In this document: positions 16,188 through 25,186 of the stretch, piece by piece
How the letters are laid out: each line of letters starts with the position of its first letter
How positions within the stretch are numbered: position 1 is the first letter of the stretch
Origin: JBCCEJ01 sp039030335
GTDB taxonomy: Bacteria; Pseudomonadota; Gammaproteobacteria; HK1
Assembly (NCBI GenBank): GCA_039030335.1
Contig: JBCCEJ010000006.1
Location: 61,822 to 125,821 of the forward strand
Direction of reading: 5' to 3'
DNA: 64,000 nt
Translations under genes and position numbers: made by a program
Notes under the pieces: model-generated
Database searches by the model: none
Told to the model about the DNA's origin: nothing
Seen by the model: the letters and a program-made list of their open reading frames with translations, nothing else

Positions 16188-16685
16188 TCACTCCTCGATG
16201 AGCGGCAGCTGATCGCGCCGCAGTTCAGGCGTGGGCTCGCTGTCGAGTCGCTCTATTTCTTCGCGGAAATCGTTGACGTCCTGAAAGCTTCGGTAGACCG
16301 ACGCATAGCGCACGTACGCGACCTGGTCGATGTCGCGCAGCTCCTGCATCGCCAGTTCGCCGATTTCACGCGCGCGCAGCTCGCGTTCGCCGCGAGCGCG
16401 CAGCTGGCGCTGAATCCTGGCGATCGCGGCCTCCAGGCGATCGCTCGACACCGACCGCTTTTGCAACGCGAGCAACAGGCTCGCGCGGAGTTTGCCTTCG
16501 TCGAAAGGTTCGCGGACCCCGTCGCGCTTGACGATGCGCGGCAACGACAGTTCGGCGCTCTCGTAGGTCGTGAAGCGTTCCGCACATTCGCCGCACTCGC
16601 GCCGACGACGCACCTGCTCGGCTTCGCCAACGACGCGCGAATCGACGACTCGCGTGTCGGTACCGCCGCAAAACGGGCAGCGCAT
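16188..16685 (-). CDS. nrdR: Transcriptional repressor NrdR
   Basis: 165 residues. The N-terminal zinc ribbon has CPFCGGTDTRVVDSR and RRRECGECAERFTTYE. The ATP-cone domain follows, with VKRDGVREPFDEGKLRASLL. NrdR senses ATP/dATP and represses ribonucleotide reductase genes. The order glyA-nrdR-ribD is widespread in proteobacteria. The C-terminus is slightly longer than the E. coli protein. Confidence 0.95.
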   Translation of the reverse strand: MRCPFCGGTDTRVVDSRVVGEAEQVRRRRECGECAERFTTYESAELSLPRIVKRDGVREPFDEGKLRASLLLALQKRSVSSDRLEAAIARIQRQLRARGERELRAREIGELAMQELRDIDQVAYVRYASVYRSFQDVNDFREEIERLDSEPTPELRRDQLPLIEE

Positions 16686-16720
16686 GGAAAGCTACCGGCG
16701 AGAGCGCTGCGGCGCGCGCA

Positions 16721-17995
16721 TCACGCGGCCCGGGCGTGCGCGGCCCGGTAAACCGGAAAGGCGCGGCACAGTTCGGTCACGTCGTTGCGCACCGCGGCGA
16801 GTTCAGCGGCATCGGTAACGGCGTCGAGAACACGCAGGATGAGTTTGCCGAGTTCCGCCGTCTCCCTGGTCTTGAAACCGCGCGTCGTGATTGCCGGTGT
16901 ACCGAGGCGCACCCCGCTCGTGACGAACGGCGAGCGCGGGTCGTTCGGTACGGCATTCTTGTTGACGGTGATGTGAGCCTGACCGAGCGCGGCATCGGCG
17001 TCTTTTCCAGAGTATTCCCGGCCGATCAGGTCGAGCAGGAACAGGTGATTGTCAGTACCACCCGAGACGATTTTGTGACCGCCTTCGATAAGCGTCGCTG
17101 CGAGGGTGCGAGCGTTGTCAATGGTCTGTCGCTGGTAGTCGGCGAAGCCCGGTTCCATGGCTTCCTTGAACGCGACCGCCTTGGCTGCGATCGCGTGCAT
17201 CAGCGGGCCGCCTTGCATACCGGGGAAGACGAGTGAGTTGAGCTTCTTGTGCACGGCTTCATTCGGCCGGGCGAGGATCAAGCCACCGCGCGGACCCCGC
17301 AGCGTCTTATGCGTGGTCGAAGTGGTGACGTCTGCTATCTGCACGGGACTCGGATAGTGCCCCGTCGCGACCAAGCCGGCGACATGCGCCATATCGACGA
17401 CCAGGAAGGCGCCCACGGCATCGGCGATGTCGCGGAACCGCTGCCAGTCGACCACCCGCGAGTACGCACTGAAGCCGGCGATCAGGAGCTTTGGACGGTG
17501 TTGGTCCGCGAGCTCGGCTACCTGGTCGTAATCGATTTCACCGGTGGTTGGGTGTAATCCGTACTGCACCGCCTTGTAGATCTTCCCGGAGAAGTTGACC
17601 GATGCTCCGTGTGTCAGGTGCCCGCCATCGGCCAGGCTCATGCCGAGAATCGTGTCGCCAGGCTCTGCCAGCGCGAGGTACACCGCAGCGTTCGCCTGTG
17701 AGCCGGAGTGCGGCTGTACGTTGGCGTAGTCGGCCCCGAAAAGCGTTTTTGCGCGCTCGATGGCCAGGGACTCAGCGACGTCCACGTGCTCGCAGCCGCC
17801 GTAGTAACGCTTGCCGGGGTAACCTTCCGCGTACTTGTTCGTCAGCACCGACCCCTGCGCAGCCATGACTCTGGGCGACGTATAGTTTTCCGACGCGATG
17901 AGTTCTATATGGTCTTCCTGACGCACTCGTTCGGCCTCCAGTGCCTGCCAGAGCTCCGGGTCGAAGTCGTCGATGCGCATGGCGTCTGTAAACAT
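16721..17995 (-). CDS. glyA: Serine hydroxymethyltransferase
   Basis: 424 residues. IELIASENYTSPRVMAAQGS at the N-terminus, EPGDTILGMSLADGGHLTHG, and TTSTTHKTLRGPRGG with the PLP-binding lysine define the family. It interconverts serine and glycine while loading tetrahydrofolate with a C1 unit. It starts the minus-strand block continuing into nrdR and the riboflavin genes. The ATG at 17995 gives MFTDAMRIDD; an internal ATG (17980) is a possible alternative. Confidence 0.95.
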   Translation of the reverse strand: MFTDAMRIDDFDPELWQALEAERVRQEDHIELIASENYTSPRVMAAQGSVLTNKYAEGYPGKRYYGGCEHVDVAESLAIERAKTLFGADYANVQPHSGSQANAAVYLALAEPGDTILGMSLADGGHLTHGASVNFSGKIYKAVQYGLHPTTGEIDYDQVAELADQHRPKLLIAGFSAYSRVVDWQRFRDIADAVGAFLVVDMAHVAGLVATGHYPSPVQIADVTTSTTHKTLRGPRGGLILARPNEAVHKKLNSLVFPGMQGGPLMHAIAAKAVAFKEAMEPGFADYQRQTIDNARTLAATLIEGGHKIVSGGTDNHLFLLDLIGREYSGKDADAALGQAHITVNKNAVPNDPRSPFVTSGVRLGTPAITTRGFKTRETAELGKLILRVLDAVTDAAELAAVRNDVTELCRAFPVYRAAHARAA

Positions 17996-18124
17996 GAACT
18001 GAACCTCAGATTTGCGGTCAATGGCAGCGCGGCCACTACGCCGCTGCCAGGGGTTGGAACCACGAGCGTATGACCGAATGCAAAGCCCACTATTCTACCA
18101 GAAAGGCGGCCGTCGCCAGCGCCC

Positions 18125-18805
18125 ATGATCGAGCTTGAAGACGTCCACAAAGCGTATGTCAGCGGCACACGCACGCAGCCGGTACTCGCGGCGTTGAGCT
18201 ACACCGTCGCATCCGGTGAGTCGGTGGCGTTGCTCGGCCCGAGCGGCAGTGGCAAGTCGACTCTGCTCAACTTGCTGGCCGGTCTCGATTTGCCGGACCG
18301 TGGCCGCGTCAGGGTGCTGTCGCAAGAATTGGGAGCGCTCGGCGACGATGGTCGTACGCTGCTGCGGCGGCGGCATCTCGGCTTCGTGTTCCAGTTCTTC
18401 AATCTCATGCCATCACTCAGCGTGCTCGACAACCTGCTGCTCCCGCAGAGCCTGTTGGGCGTCCACGGCGCCAGGGCGCGGCAACGTGCATTGGAAATGC
18501 TGGAAGCGGTGGGCCTGGCCGATCGGGCTGACAGCTATGCCGATACGCTCTCCGGCGGTGAACAGCAGCGCGTTGCCATCGCGCGCGCCGTCGTGCACGA
18601 GCCGGACATCGTGCTGGCCGATGAACCGACTGGCAACCTGGATGCGGAGACGGCGCGACGGGTCCTCGACCTGCTGGACCGCCTGGTCGTCCGCCCCGGT
18701 CGGATCCTGGTCATGGCGACGCACTCAGAGCGTTCGGCAGCGATCTGTAATGCAGCGGTCACGATTCGGGACGGTGCGCTGACATCGCTGCCGCAGCCCA
18801 GCTGA
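18125..18805 (+). CDS. ABC transporter ATP-binding protein (LolD/YbbA type)
   Basis: 226 residues. Walker A LLGPSGSGKSTLLNLLAG, Q-loop FVFQFFNLMPSLSVLDNLLL, signature LSGGEQQRVAIARAVVHEPD and Walker B IVLADEPTGNLD are all intact. This is the compact ATPase type that works with FtsX-fold permeases as a mechanotransmission (MacB/Lol-like) complex. The permease gene follows directly on the same strand. Substrate unknown; homologous pairs are often linked to an AttH-like protein, and one is found 13 kb away. Confidence 0.92.
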   Translation: MIELEDVHKAYVSGTRTQPVLAALSYTVASGESVALLGPSGSGKSTLLNLLAGLDLPDRGRVRVLSQELGALGDDGRTLLRRRHLGFVFQFFNLMPSLSVLDNLLLPQSLLGVHGARARQRALEMLEAVGLADRADSYADTLSGGEQQRVAIARAVVHEPDIVLADEPTGNLDAETARRVLDLLDRLVVRPGRILVMATHSERSAAICNAAVTIRDGALTSLPQPS

Positions 18806-18886
18806 CCGGCGAGTGTGGGTGACGATGACAGATTCGAATCGTCGCCCTCGGGAGCGCTGCGCTGCCCGCGTCGCAGGCAGCGGTTC

Positions 18887-21424
18887 ATGCTGAGAACGGT
18901 CAGGACGGGACTCACGATCGCGCTCGGCACCAGTGCGTCGGTCTGGCGCAAACCCTGGCTGGCTGTCCTCGGTGTCGTCGGGGTGGCGCTCGGTGCGGCG
19001 GTCGTCGTGGCGGTAGATCTCGCCTCCGACAGCGCCAGCCGGGCGCACGCGCGGGCTTTGAAGTCGAGTAGCGGGCTGGCTACTCATCGCATCGTCGGGG
19101 GGCCGACGGGCGTGCCCGAGGGGCTCTACACACGGCTGCGTACTGACTTCGGTATGCGGCTGTCTGCGCCTTACGTGCGCACACGGGTGGTGCTGCCGGA
19201 GTTGGAAATGCGGGCGGTAGAGCTGCTGGGCGTCGATCTGGTCGCTGGCCTGGAACTGCGCGACGTCGGCACTGGTGACCTCGAGCTGCGCGCGTTGCTC
19301 GGGCGGCCCCGCGCGGTACTGGTTGGCGATGAACTTGCGCAGGCACTGTCGGTCGGCTCAGGAAAATCCTTCGAAGCCGTGGTCGCGGGGCGGCGGGTAC
19401 GGCTGGAAGCGCTCGATGTACTTCCCCCAGCTGCGGACGGTGCTGCCCAGCATCATGATGGTCGCTTGCTGGCCGACATCGCGACGGTACAGGAGCTTGC
19501 GCAGCAACTTGGCCGGCTGAGCTATATCGATCTCGTACTGTCGGAGTCGTCGGAGGTCGCCCGCCTTGCCGCCACACTGCCCGACGGTGTGACCCTGGTC
19601 GATATCGATGGCCTGCACGTCGAATCCCAGCAGCTCGCCAAAGCGTTTCAGCTGAACCTGGCGATGATGAGCAAGCTCGCGCTTCTGATCGGCGTGCTGC
19701 TGGTCTACAACACGATGACCTTTTCTATCATTCGCCGGCGGGAACAGTTCGCCGTGCTCCGTGCGCTTGGCGTGCGCCGCCTCGAGCTATTCGGTGCGGT
19801 GTTGCTCGAGGCACTGGTGGTCGGGATCGTGGCTGCGGTCGTCGGCGTAGGGTTGGGCGTGGGACTTGCGACCATCCTGCTCGAATTCGTCGCCCGGACT
19901 TTGAACGATCTGTATTTCGCCGTCGATGCGCGCGCCATCACGCTGCGTTCCGATACCGTACTCGCGGGCGCAACGCTCGCAGTCGTCGGCGCCATCGTAG
20001 CCGCGTTGCTGCCGGCGGCCGAGGCCGCTGGCGCGACACCGGCACGCATGCTGCGCCGATCGGCCGCGGAAGCCGATGCGCGGCGCCTGCAACCCTGGCT
20101 CGCGTGCGTTGGCCTGCTACTCGCAACCGGCGGCGGCGTATTGCTGCACATCACTACTGGCCTGGAGGCAGCTTTTGCCGCTCTGTTCGCACTGGTGCTC
20201 GGCGGCGCCCTGGCGGTGCCGTGGCTGTTGGTCAGACTGCTGCCCGCGGGCGCGACGGCACTGCGCGGCCTTCGGGCTCCGCTCACGGCCCTGGCGGTCG
20301 ATGGCGTGCGGGCCAGCGCGAGCCGCACGGCTGTCGCCGTCGCGGCGCTCACCGTGGCGTTGTCTGCGACGCTCGGTGTCGGCGTCATGATCGACAGTTT
20401 TCGCACCAGCGTCTCGGACTGGCTTGGCATGACGCTGCAAGCGGATGTCTACGTATCACAGCCCGGTGCCGGGCCGCGGGCCGGGTTGCCCCCGGAACTG
20501 CGCGAAGCGGTGCATTCCGATGTCCGGGTGCGGGATCTGAGCTACGGCCGTTCTGCCACCGTACGGGCGCGCCACGGTAATGCCGACCTGGTAGCGCTCA
20601 GATTCACACCAGAAGGGCATGATGGCTTTCGACTGCTCGATCATGGCAGCAGATCGCGTGCCGAGGTCTGGAAGGCTCTTGCTGACGGCGCAGTGCTGGT
20701 ATCGGAGCCATATGCGCGACGTCATCTGGTGGGCCCAGGGAGCGTAGTGGAGTTGCTGACCGCTAAGGGCTGGACCGGGTTCGACGTGGCGGCGGTGTAC
20801 CGCGACTACGGGCGCGAGAGGGGCATCGTCCTGTTCGACATCGATATCTATGCGCAGCGTTGGTCCGACCCCGGCATCAGCAGCTTCGGGGTCTACCTGG
20901 CCGACCCGGCGGCGCGCGCCGGCTTCGTGGCCGATTTGAATCGCCTCGCGCAACCGCTCGGCATTCAAGTGCGGTCGAATCAGGAGATCCGAAAGCTGTC
21001 GCTGGAGGTGTTCGACCGCACGTTCGCCATTACCCAGGTTTTGCGGGGCGTGACGGTGGCGGTCGCCTTCATCGGTGTCCTGAGCGCGTTGATGGCGCTC
21101 CAACTGGAGCGCGCGCGCGAACTGGCGATTCTGCGCGCAACTGGTGCGACGCGCCGTCAGGCGGCCGCAAGCGTGTTGACGCAGACCGCGGCGATGGGGT
21201 TTGCTGCGGCGCTGTTCGCGGTCCCGTTGGGTGCCATTGTCGGCTACGTGCTGGTGACAGCTGTCAACACCCGTTCATTCGGCTGGACGCTGGAATTGCA
21301 GTTCGAGCCAGCACTCGTGGCCCAGGCGTTTGCGCTCAGTATCGGCGCGGCGTTGCTGGCCGGGTGTTTTCCGGCCGTGCGGCTGGCGCGGGCGCCGGTC
21401 GCCGCGGCGCTTCGTGCCGAGTAG
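18887..21424 (+). CDS. FtsX-like ABC transporter permease
   Basis: 845 residues from the ATG at 18887 (a GTG at 18815 is an alternative). An N-terminal membrane helix (WLAVLGVVGVALGAAVVVAV) is followed by a large periplasmic domain. An FtsX core comes next, around MMSKLALLIGVLLVYNTMTF and RREQFAVLRALGVRRLELFG. A second periplasmic part follows, then a C-terminal FtsX core with LERARELAILRATGATRRQA. Two FtsX modules in one chain match the YbbP/AttFG-type exporters that move lipids or lipoproteins out of the inner membrane. Coding follows the ATPase gene after 81 bases. Confidence 0.9.
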   Translation: MLRTVRTGLTIALGTSASVWRKPWLAVLGVVGVALGAAVVVAVDLASDSASRAHARALKSSSGLATHRIVGGPTGVPEGLYTRLRTDFGMRLSAPYVRTRVVLPELEMRAVELLGVDLVAGLELRDVGTGDLELRALLGRPRAVLVGDELAQALSVGSGKSFEAVVAGRRVRLEALDVLPPAADGAAQHHDGRLLADIATVQELAQQLGRLSYIDLVLSESSEVARLAATLPDGVTLVDIDGLHVESQQLAKAFQLNLAMMSKLALLIGVLLVYNTMTFSIIRRREQFAVLRALGVRRLELFGAVLLEALVVGIVAAVVGVGLGVGLATILLEFVARTLNDLYFAVDARAITLRSDTVLAGATLAVVGAIVAALLPAAEAAGATPARMLRRSAAEADARRLQPWLACVGLLLATGGGVLLHITTGLEAAFAALFALVLGGALAVPWLLVRLLPAGATALRGLRAPLTALAVDGVRASASRTAVAVAALTVALSATLGVGVMIDSFRTSVSDWLGMTLQADVYVSQPGAGPRAGLPPELREAVHSDVRVRDLSYGRSATVRARHGNADLVALRFTPEGHDGFRLLDHGSRSRAEVWKALADGAVLVSEPYARRHLVGPGSVVELLTAKGWTGFDVAAVYRDYGRERGIVLFDIDIYAQRWSDPGISSFGVYLADPAARAGFVADLNRLAQPLGIQVRSNQEIRKLSLEVFDRTFAITQVLRGVTVAVAFIGVLSALMALQLERARELAILRATGATRRQAAASVLTQTAAMGFAAALFAVPLGAIVGYVLVTAVNTRSFGWTLELQFEPALVAQAFALSIGAALLAGCFPAVRLARAPVAAALRAE

Positions 21425-21561
21425 CGCCTTCGGCGCACGCGGCCGGCTACGGTTTCGTGACCGGCTGGCCTACACTGAGTCAAGCTCGGTCGTCCGGACA
21501 ACAGTGCCGCTGCGCCGGGCCCCCGCTAGCGAGTGATGCCGTCAGGAGCCAACGCCGAACC

Positions 21562-23115
21562 GTGCAGGATTCCGGAGCACTAAACCGTTCGATCAACGCA
21601 CTGCGAACACGCCTCGACTACGTCATGCGTGCTTGGACCGTGGACAACTACGAAGCGTTGCTCCGCTTCTACGTCAGTATTATGCCGCAGCTACTCGATG
21701 CCGAGCGCTGCGGAGTCTTCGTACTCGATTCGGTGCGCCAGCGCATCCTGTCCAAGGCCGGCACCGGGCTGCGCGATGGTGAGATCGAAGCGCCGCTCGA
21801 GGGATCGGTGGTGGGCCAGGTCGTATCGACCGGCGAACGTATTCTTGCCAACGATCTGAGCGAAATGCCCGGCTTTCATCAGGAAGCTGCACGCCAGACC
21901 GGGTTTGTCACCCGGTCGATGATTTGCACGCCGATCCGAAGCCTTGCGGGCGGCCACGTGATCGGCGCTTTGCAAGTACTCAACAAGCGCCCGCCGGCGA
22001 GGTTTGATGAGCGCGACGCGTCGATGGTGGCAGAGGTCGGCGAGCATCTGGCAATGGCACTCGACAACATCGTCTTGAACGATGAGATCGTCGAACTCTC
22101 CGATGCGCTGGAGCGCGAAGTCTCGACCTTTCAGAGCACCTATCTGGGCGATGTGCCGTTCATCGCTGAGAGCAAAGCCATGCGATCGGTGATGGAGACG
22201 GTCGCGATGGTTGGCGCAACCCCGGTCAACGTCGTCATCCAAGGGGAGAACGGCACCGGTAAGGAAGTCATCGCCAGGATGATCCACGAGGCCAGGCATC
22301 CCGGCACAGCGCCATTTGTAGCCGTGAATTGCGCGGCGATCCCCGAGAACCTGATGGAGAGCGAATTCTTCGGCTACGAGAAAGGCGCATTTACCGGTGC
22401 GCTTGGAGCGCGCAAGGGCCGGTTCGAAGAAGCACGTGGCGGGACCTTGTTCCTGGACGAAGTGGCCGACCTGCCGCTCGCCATGCAGCCGAAGTTCCTG
22501 CGCGCGATCCAGGAGCAGGAAGGGACGCGGCTCGGCGCCAACGACGTGATCGAATACGACGTTCGGGTCATCAGCGCCTCGAACCGCCCGTTGCGCGAAG
22601 AAGTCGCTGCCGGGCGGTTTCGGGAAGACCTGTTCTACCGGCTCTACTCGGTAGAGATCGTGGTGCCGCCGTTGCGGGAACGGGCCGACGACATCGTGCC
22701 GCTCGCGATGGGTTTCCTGCGCGACGTGTGCCGGCGCTTCGACAAGTCGATTCCGGGCTTTTCGACCGCGTTGCTCGGTCGTTTTGAGCGCTATGGCTGG
22801 CCGGGCAACGTGCGTCAGTTGCTGCACGAGGTCGAGCGACTGGTCGCGCTGGCCCCCGATGGTCAGTACCTGACCGTGGCGCACTGCTCACCCGATCTCG
22901 CTGAAATCGCCGACGCGGCGCCGGAATTGCCGGTCGCGGATATCGAAGCGCCGGTGCAACTCGACCTGCCGAGCCAGGTCAAGGCGTTGGAGGAGCGGCT
23001 CATCGCGGCCGCGTTGGCGCAGGCGGACGGCCAGAAGGGGCGGGCAGCCGATCTGCTCGGCATAACGCGCCAGGGCCTTCACAAGAAGCTCAAACGCTAC
23101 GACGTCGAAAATTGA
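21562..23115 (+). CDS. GAF-domain sigma54-dependent transcriptional activator
   Basis: 517 residues from a GTG start. The N-terminal GAF domain spans about 35-180 (CGVFVLDSVRQRIL, RSMICTPIRSLAGGHVIGAL). The AAA+ domain follows, with Walker A GENGTGKE near residue 227 and the sigma54-contact motif GAFTGA near 274. FLDEVADLPLAMQPKFLRAI is Walker B, and RYGWPGNVRQLLHEVERL is also present. The C-terminus is a Fis-type helix-turn-helix (GRAADLLGITRQGLHKKLKR). It activates RpoN promoters in response to a ligand or signal sensed by GAF. No response-regulator receiver domain is present. Target genes are unknown; the nearest candidate is the ABC exporter upstream. The start is uncertain, since the frame extends far upstream. 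Confidence 0.9.
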   Translation: MQDSGALNRSINALRTRLDYVMRAWTVDNYEALLRFYVSIMPQLLDAERCGVFVLDSVRQRILSKAGTGLRDGEIEAPLEGSVVGQVVSTGERILANDLSEMPGFHQEAARQTGFVTRSMICTPIRSLAGGHVIGALQVLNKRPPARFDERDASMVAEVGEHLAMALDNIVLNDEIVELSDALEREVSTFQSTYLGDVPFIAESKAMRSVMETVAMVGATPVNVVIQGENGTGKEVIARMIHEARHPGTAPFVAVNCAAIPENLMESEFFGYEKGAFTGALGARKGRFEEARGGTLFLDEVADLPLAMQPKFLRAIQEQEGTRLGANDVIEYDVRVISASNRPLREEVAAGRFREDLFYRLYSVEIVVPPLRERADDIVPLAMGFLRDVCRRFDKSIPGFSTALLGRFERYGWPGNVRQLLHEVERLVALAPDGQYLTVAHCSPDLAEIADAAPELPVADIEAPVQLDLPSQVKALEERLIAAALAQADGQKGRAADLLGITRQGLHKKLKRYDVEN

Positions 23116-23282
23116 GCGCCGGAACGGCATTACCCACGGTATAATCGCGCGTTGCCCGGACTGTTTGCCGAAGTTGGTCGGCGCCAGGGACACGATCGCG
23201 CCGTCGCCGTGGAACATGGCGACCCAGTGGGCATGCCATCCGATGCCCACTGCGCCGATCGAACATTCGAGGTAGATAGTTG

Positions 23283-24509
23283 ATGTCGAGCCGCATAGCA
23301 CGCCACCCGACGGTGCAGGTCAACGTGGGTCCGGTTGCGATCGGTGGCGGCGCCCCGGTGGTCGTGCAGTCGATGACGAACACCGACACAGCTGACGCGG
23401 AATCCACGGCCAACCAGATCGAGTCATTAGCCCGGGTCGGATCTGAGCTGGTACGAATCACCGTCAACACACCCTCGGCGGCCGAGGCGGTTCCCGAGAT
23501 TCGTGCACGCCTCGACAGAGTCGGATGTGACGTACCGCTGGTGGGCGATTTTCACTACAACGGACACAGGCTCCTCGCGAAATACCCCGAATGCGCCCGC
23601 GCGCTCGGCAAATACCGCATCAATCCCGGCAATGTGGGATTTGGTTCCAAGCGTGATGGCCAGTTCCAGACGATGATCGAGGCCGCGATCGAATACGACA
23701 AACCCGTGCGCATCGGTGTCAACTGGGGCAGTCTGGACCAGTCTGTCGCCACCGCGCTGATGGACGAGAACGCCAAGTCCGATAACCCTAAAACCACGGC
23801 CGAGATCACCCACGAAGCCCTGATCGTCTCCGCGCTCACGAGCGCTGCGACCGCCGAATCCCTGGGGTTGGGCCGCGACCGCATCGTCATATCGTGCAAG
23901 GTCAGCACCGTGCAGGACCTGATCTCCGTGTATGCGGAGCTTTCGAGGCGTTGCGATTACGCGCTCCACCTCGGCTTGACCGAGGCTGGTATGGGTTCGA
24001 AGGGTATCGTCGCGTCAACCGCGGCGATGGGTGTGCTGCTGCAGCAGGGCATCGGCGACACGATCCGCGTGTCGTTGACTCCCGAGCCGGGCGGCGACCG
24101 TTCGCAGGAAGTCATCGTATGCCAGGAGATTCTGCAGACGATGGGGCTGCGCTCGTTTACGCCGCTCGTAACCGCGTGCCCGGGCTGTGGCCGTACGACG
24201 AGTACGTTCTTCCAGGAACTGGCGAACAGCATTCAGAGTCACTTACGCAATCGCATGCCCGAATGGCGGAAGCAGTACGTGGGTGTCGAGGAAATGAACG
24301 TCGCCGTTATGGGCTGCATCGTGAATGGACCCGGGGAGAGCAAGCAGGCCAATATCGGCATCAGCTTGCCAGGCCTCGGCGAGGCGCCGTCAGCGCCGGT
24401 ATTCATCGATGGCAAGAAAGCCACGACCTTGCGGGGCGAGAACATCGCCGATGAATTCACGACTCTCGTGGATCGGTACGTAGACGAACACTATTCTCCG
24501 CGCTCGTGA
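23283..24509 (+). CDS. ispG: 4-hydroxy-3-methylbut-2-enyl diphosphate synthase
   Basis: 408 residues. VVVQSMTNTDTADAESTANQ, VPLVGDFHYNGHRLL, RINPGNVGFGSK and GVNWGSLD define the TIM barrel. ACPGCGRTTSTFFQELA and VMGCIVNGPGESKQANIGIS provide the three cysteines of the [4Fe-4S] cluster. It performs the penultimate step of the MEP isoprenoid pathway; ispD and ispF of the same pathway lie 16 kb downstream. A TTG directly precedes the ATG and is an unlikely start. Confidence 0.95.
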   Translation: MSSRIARHPTVQVNVGPVAIGGGAPVVVQSMTNTDTADAESTANQIESLARVGSELVRITVNTPSAAEAVPEIRARLDRVGCDVPLVGDFHYNGHRLLAKYPECARALGKYRINPGNVGFGSKRDGQFQTMIEAAIEYDKPVRIGVNWGSLDQSVATALMDENAKSDNPKTTAEITHEALIVSALTSAATAESLGLGRDRIVISCKVSTVQDLISVYAELSRRCDYALHLGLTEAGMGSKGIVASTAAMGVLLQQGIGDTIRVSLTPEPGGDRSQEVIVCQEILQTMGLRSFTPLVTACPGCGRTTSTFFQELANSIQSHLRNRMPEWRKQYVGVEEMNVAVMGCIVNGPGESKQANIGISLPGLGEAPSAPVFIDGKKATTLRGENIADEFTTLVDRYVDEHYSPRS

Positions 24510-24573
24510 GCCGTTCGCGTACGACTTGCTACTGAGGCTTGCGCAGACGCTGACATTCTCGCGGACTCGCTTG

Positions 24574-25107
24574 TCAGCCTTTGGGCTTTCGGGTTGCGGG
24601 CCTGCGCTTCGTCGCCTTCCTGCCCTTCTTCGGGGTCTTGCCTGAGTCAGTCGTGTCGCGGGTCCGACGCGCGCCTTCATAGAAGTCTATGAACTGTTGC
24701 ACGTCGATAGCGCGGAACAACTCCCCGAGTAGTTCCAATGGCGTTTCGTCGAGGGAGCGAACCCTGAAGCAGGCCTTGCCCATGTCGAGCCGCATTCCCG
24801 TGCGGCGCCACGCGTCCACGAACCAGGCTCTGGTGTCGTCGTGCATGTAAACACAAAACAGATAGAGACCGATGTGCCGCTTCTGAGCACCGATCGACGC
24901 CAGCGGCAGCGGTTCTTTGGGGTTGGCATGGTATCCAGGAGGATACAGTGAATGCGGCACGTAGTAGCCGAGCATGCCGTACTGGAGCCCCTCTTCGAAG
25001 CCGGGTTGTAAGTTCCGGGTAACGACATCGCGGATTGCACGCACCGTGTCCGCCTGTGCCTCCGGGAGGCTGTCGAGATAGCTGGCAACTGTCGCAGGTG
25101 CGGTCAT
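24574..25107 (-). CDS. DUF1801 family protein
   Basis: 177 residues. ASYLDSLPEAQADTVRAIRD, GFEEGLQYGMLGYYVPHSLY and HIGLYLFCVYMHDD match DUF1801 (YdhG-like) proteins, which have a small alpha/beta fold of unknown function. The C-terminal 30 residues are very rich in Lys and Arg (KTPKKGRKATKRRPATRKPK), which suggests nucleic-acid contact; this is inference. It lies 79 bases after the dusA stop on the same strand. Confidence 0.82.
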   Translation of the reverse strand: MTAPATVASYLDSLPEAQADTVRAIRDVVTRNLQPGFEEGLQYGMLGYYVPHSLYPPGYHANPKEPLPLASIGAQKRHIGLYLFCVYMHDDTRAWFVDAWRRTGMRLDMGKACFRVRSLDETPLELLGELFRAIDVQQFIDFYEGARRTRDTTDSGKTPKKGRKATKRRPATRKPKG

Positions 25108-25186
25108 TGCATCTGGGCTCTCCGGTATTAGGTGCGGCTTGTTCGCGACTTGCCCGGGCCGCCCTGCGCCCGGTCGAGTCTGCGTC

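Noticed and set aside
21691..22884. 397-codon open frame on the minus strand
   Set aside because: It lies opposite the sigma54 activator, which has intact GAFTGA and Walker motifs; the antisense product is low-complexity and His/Arg-rich.
23112..23145. TTGAGC and TATAAT before ispG as a sigma70 promoter
   Set aside because: The spacer is 22 bases, too long; only the TATAAT at 23140-23145 could be a real -10, without a matching -35.
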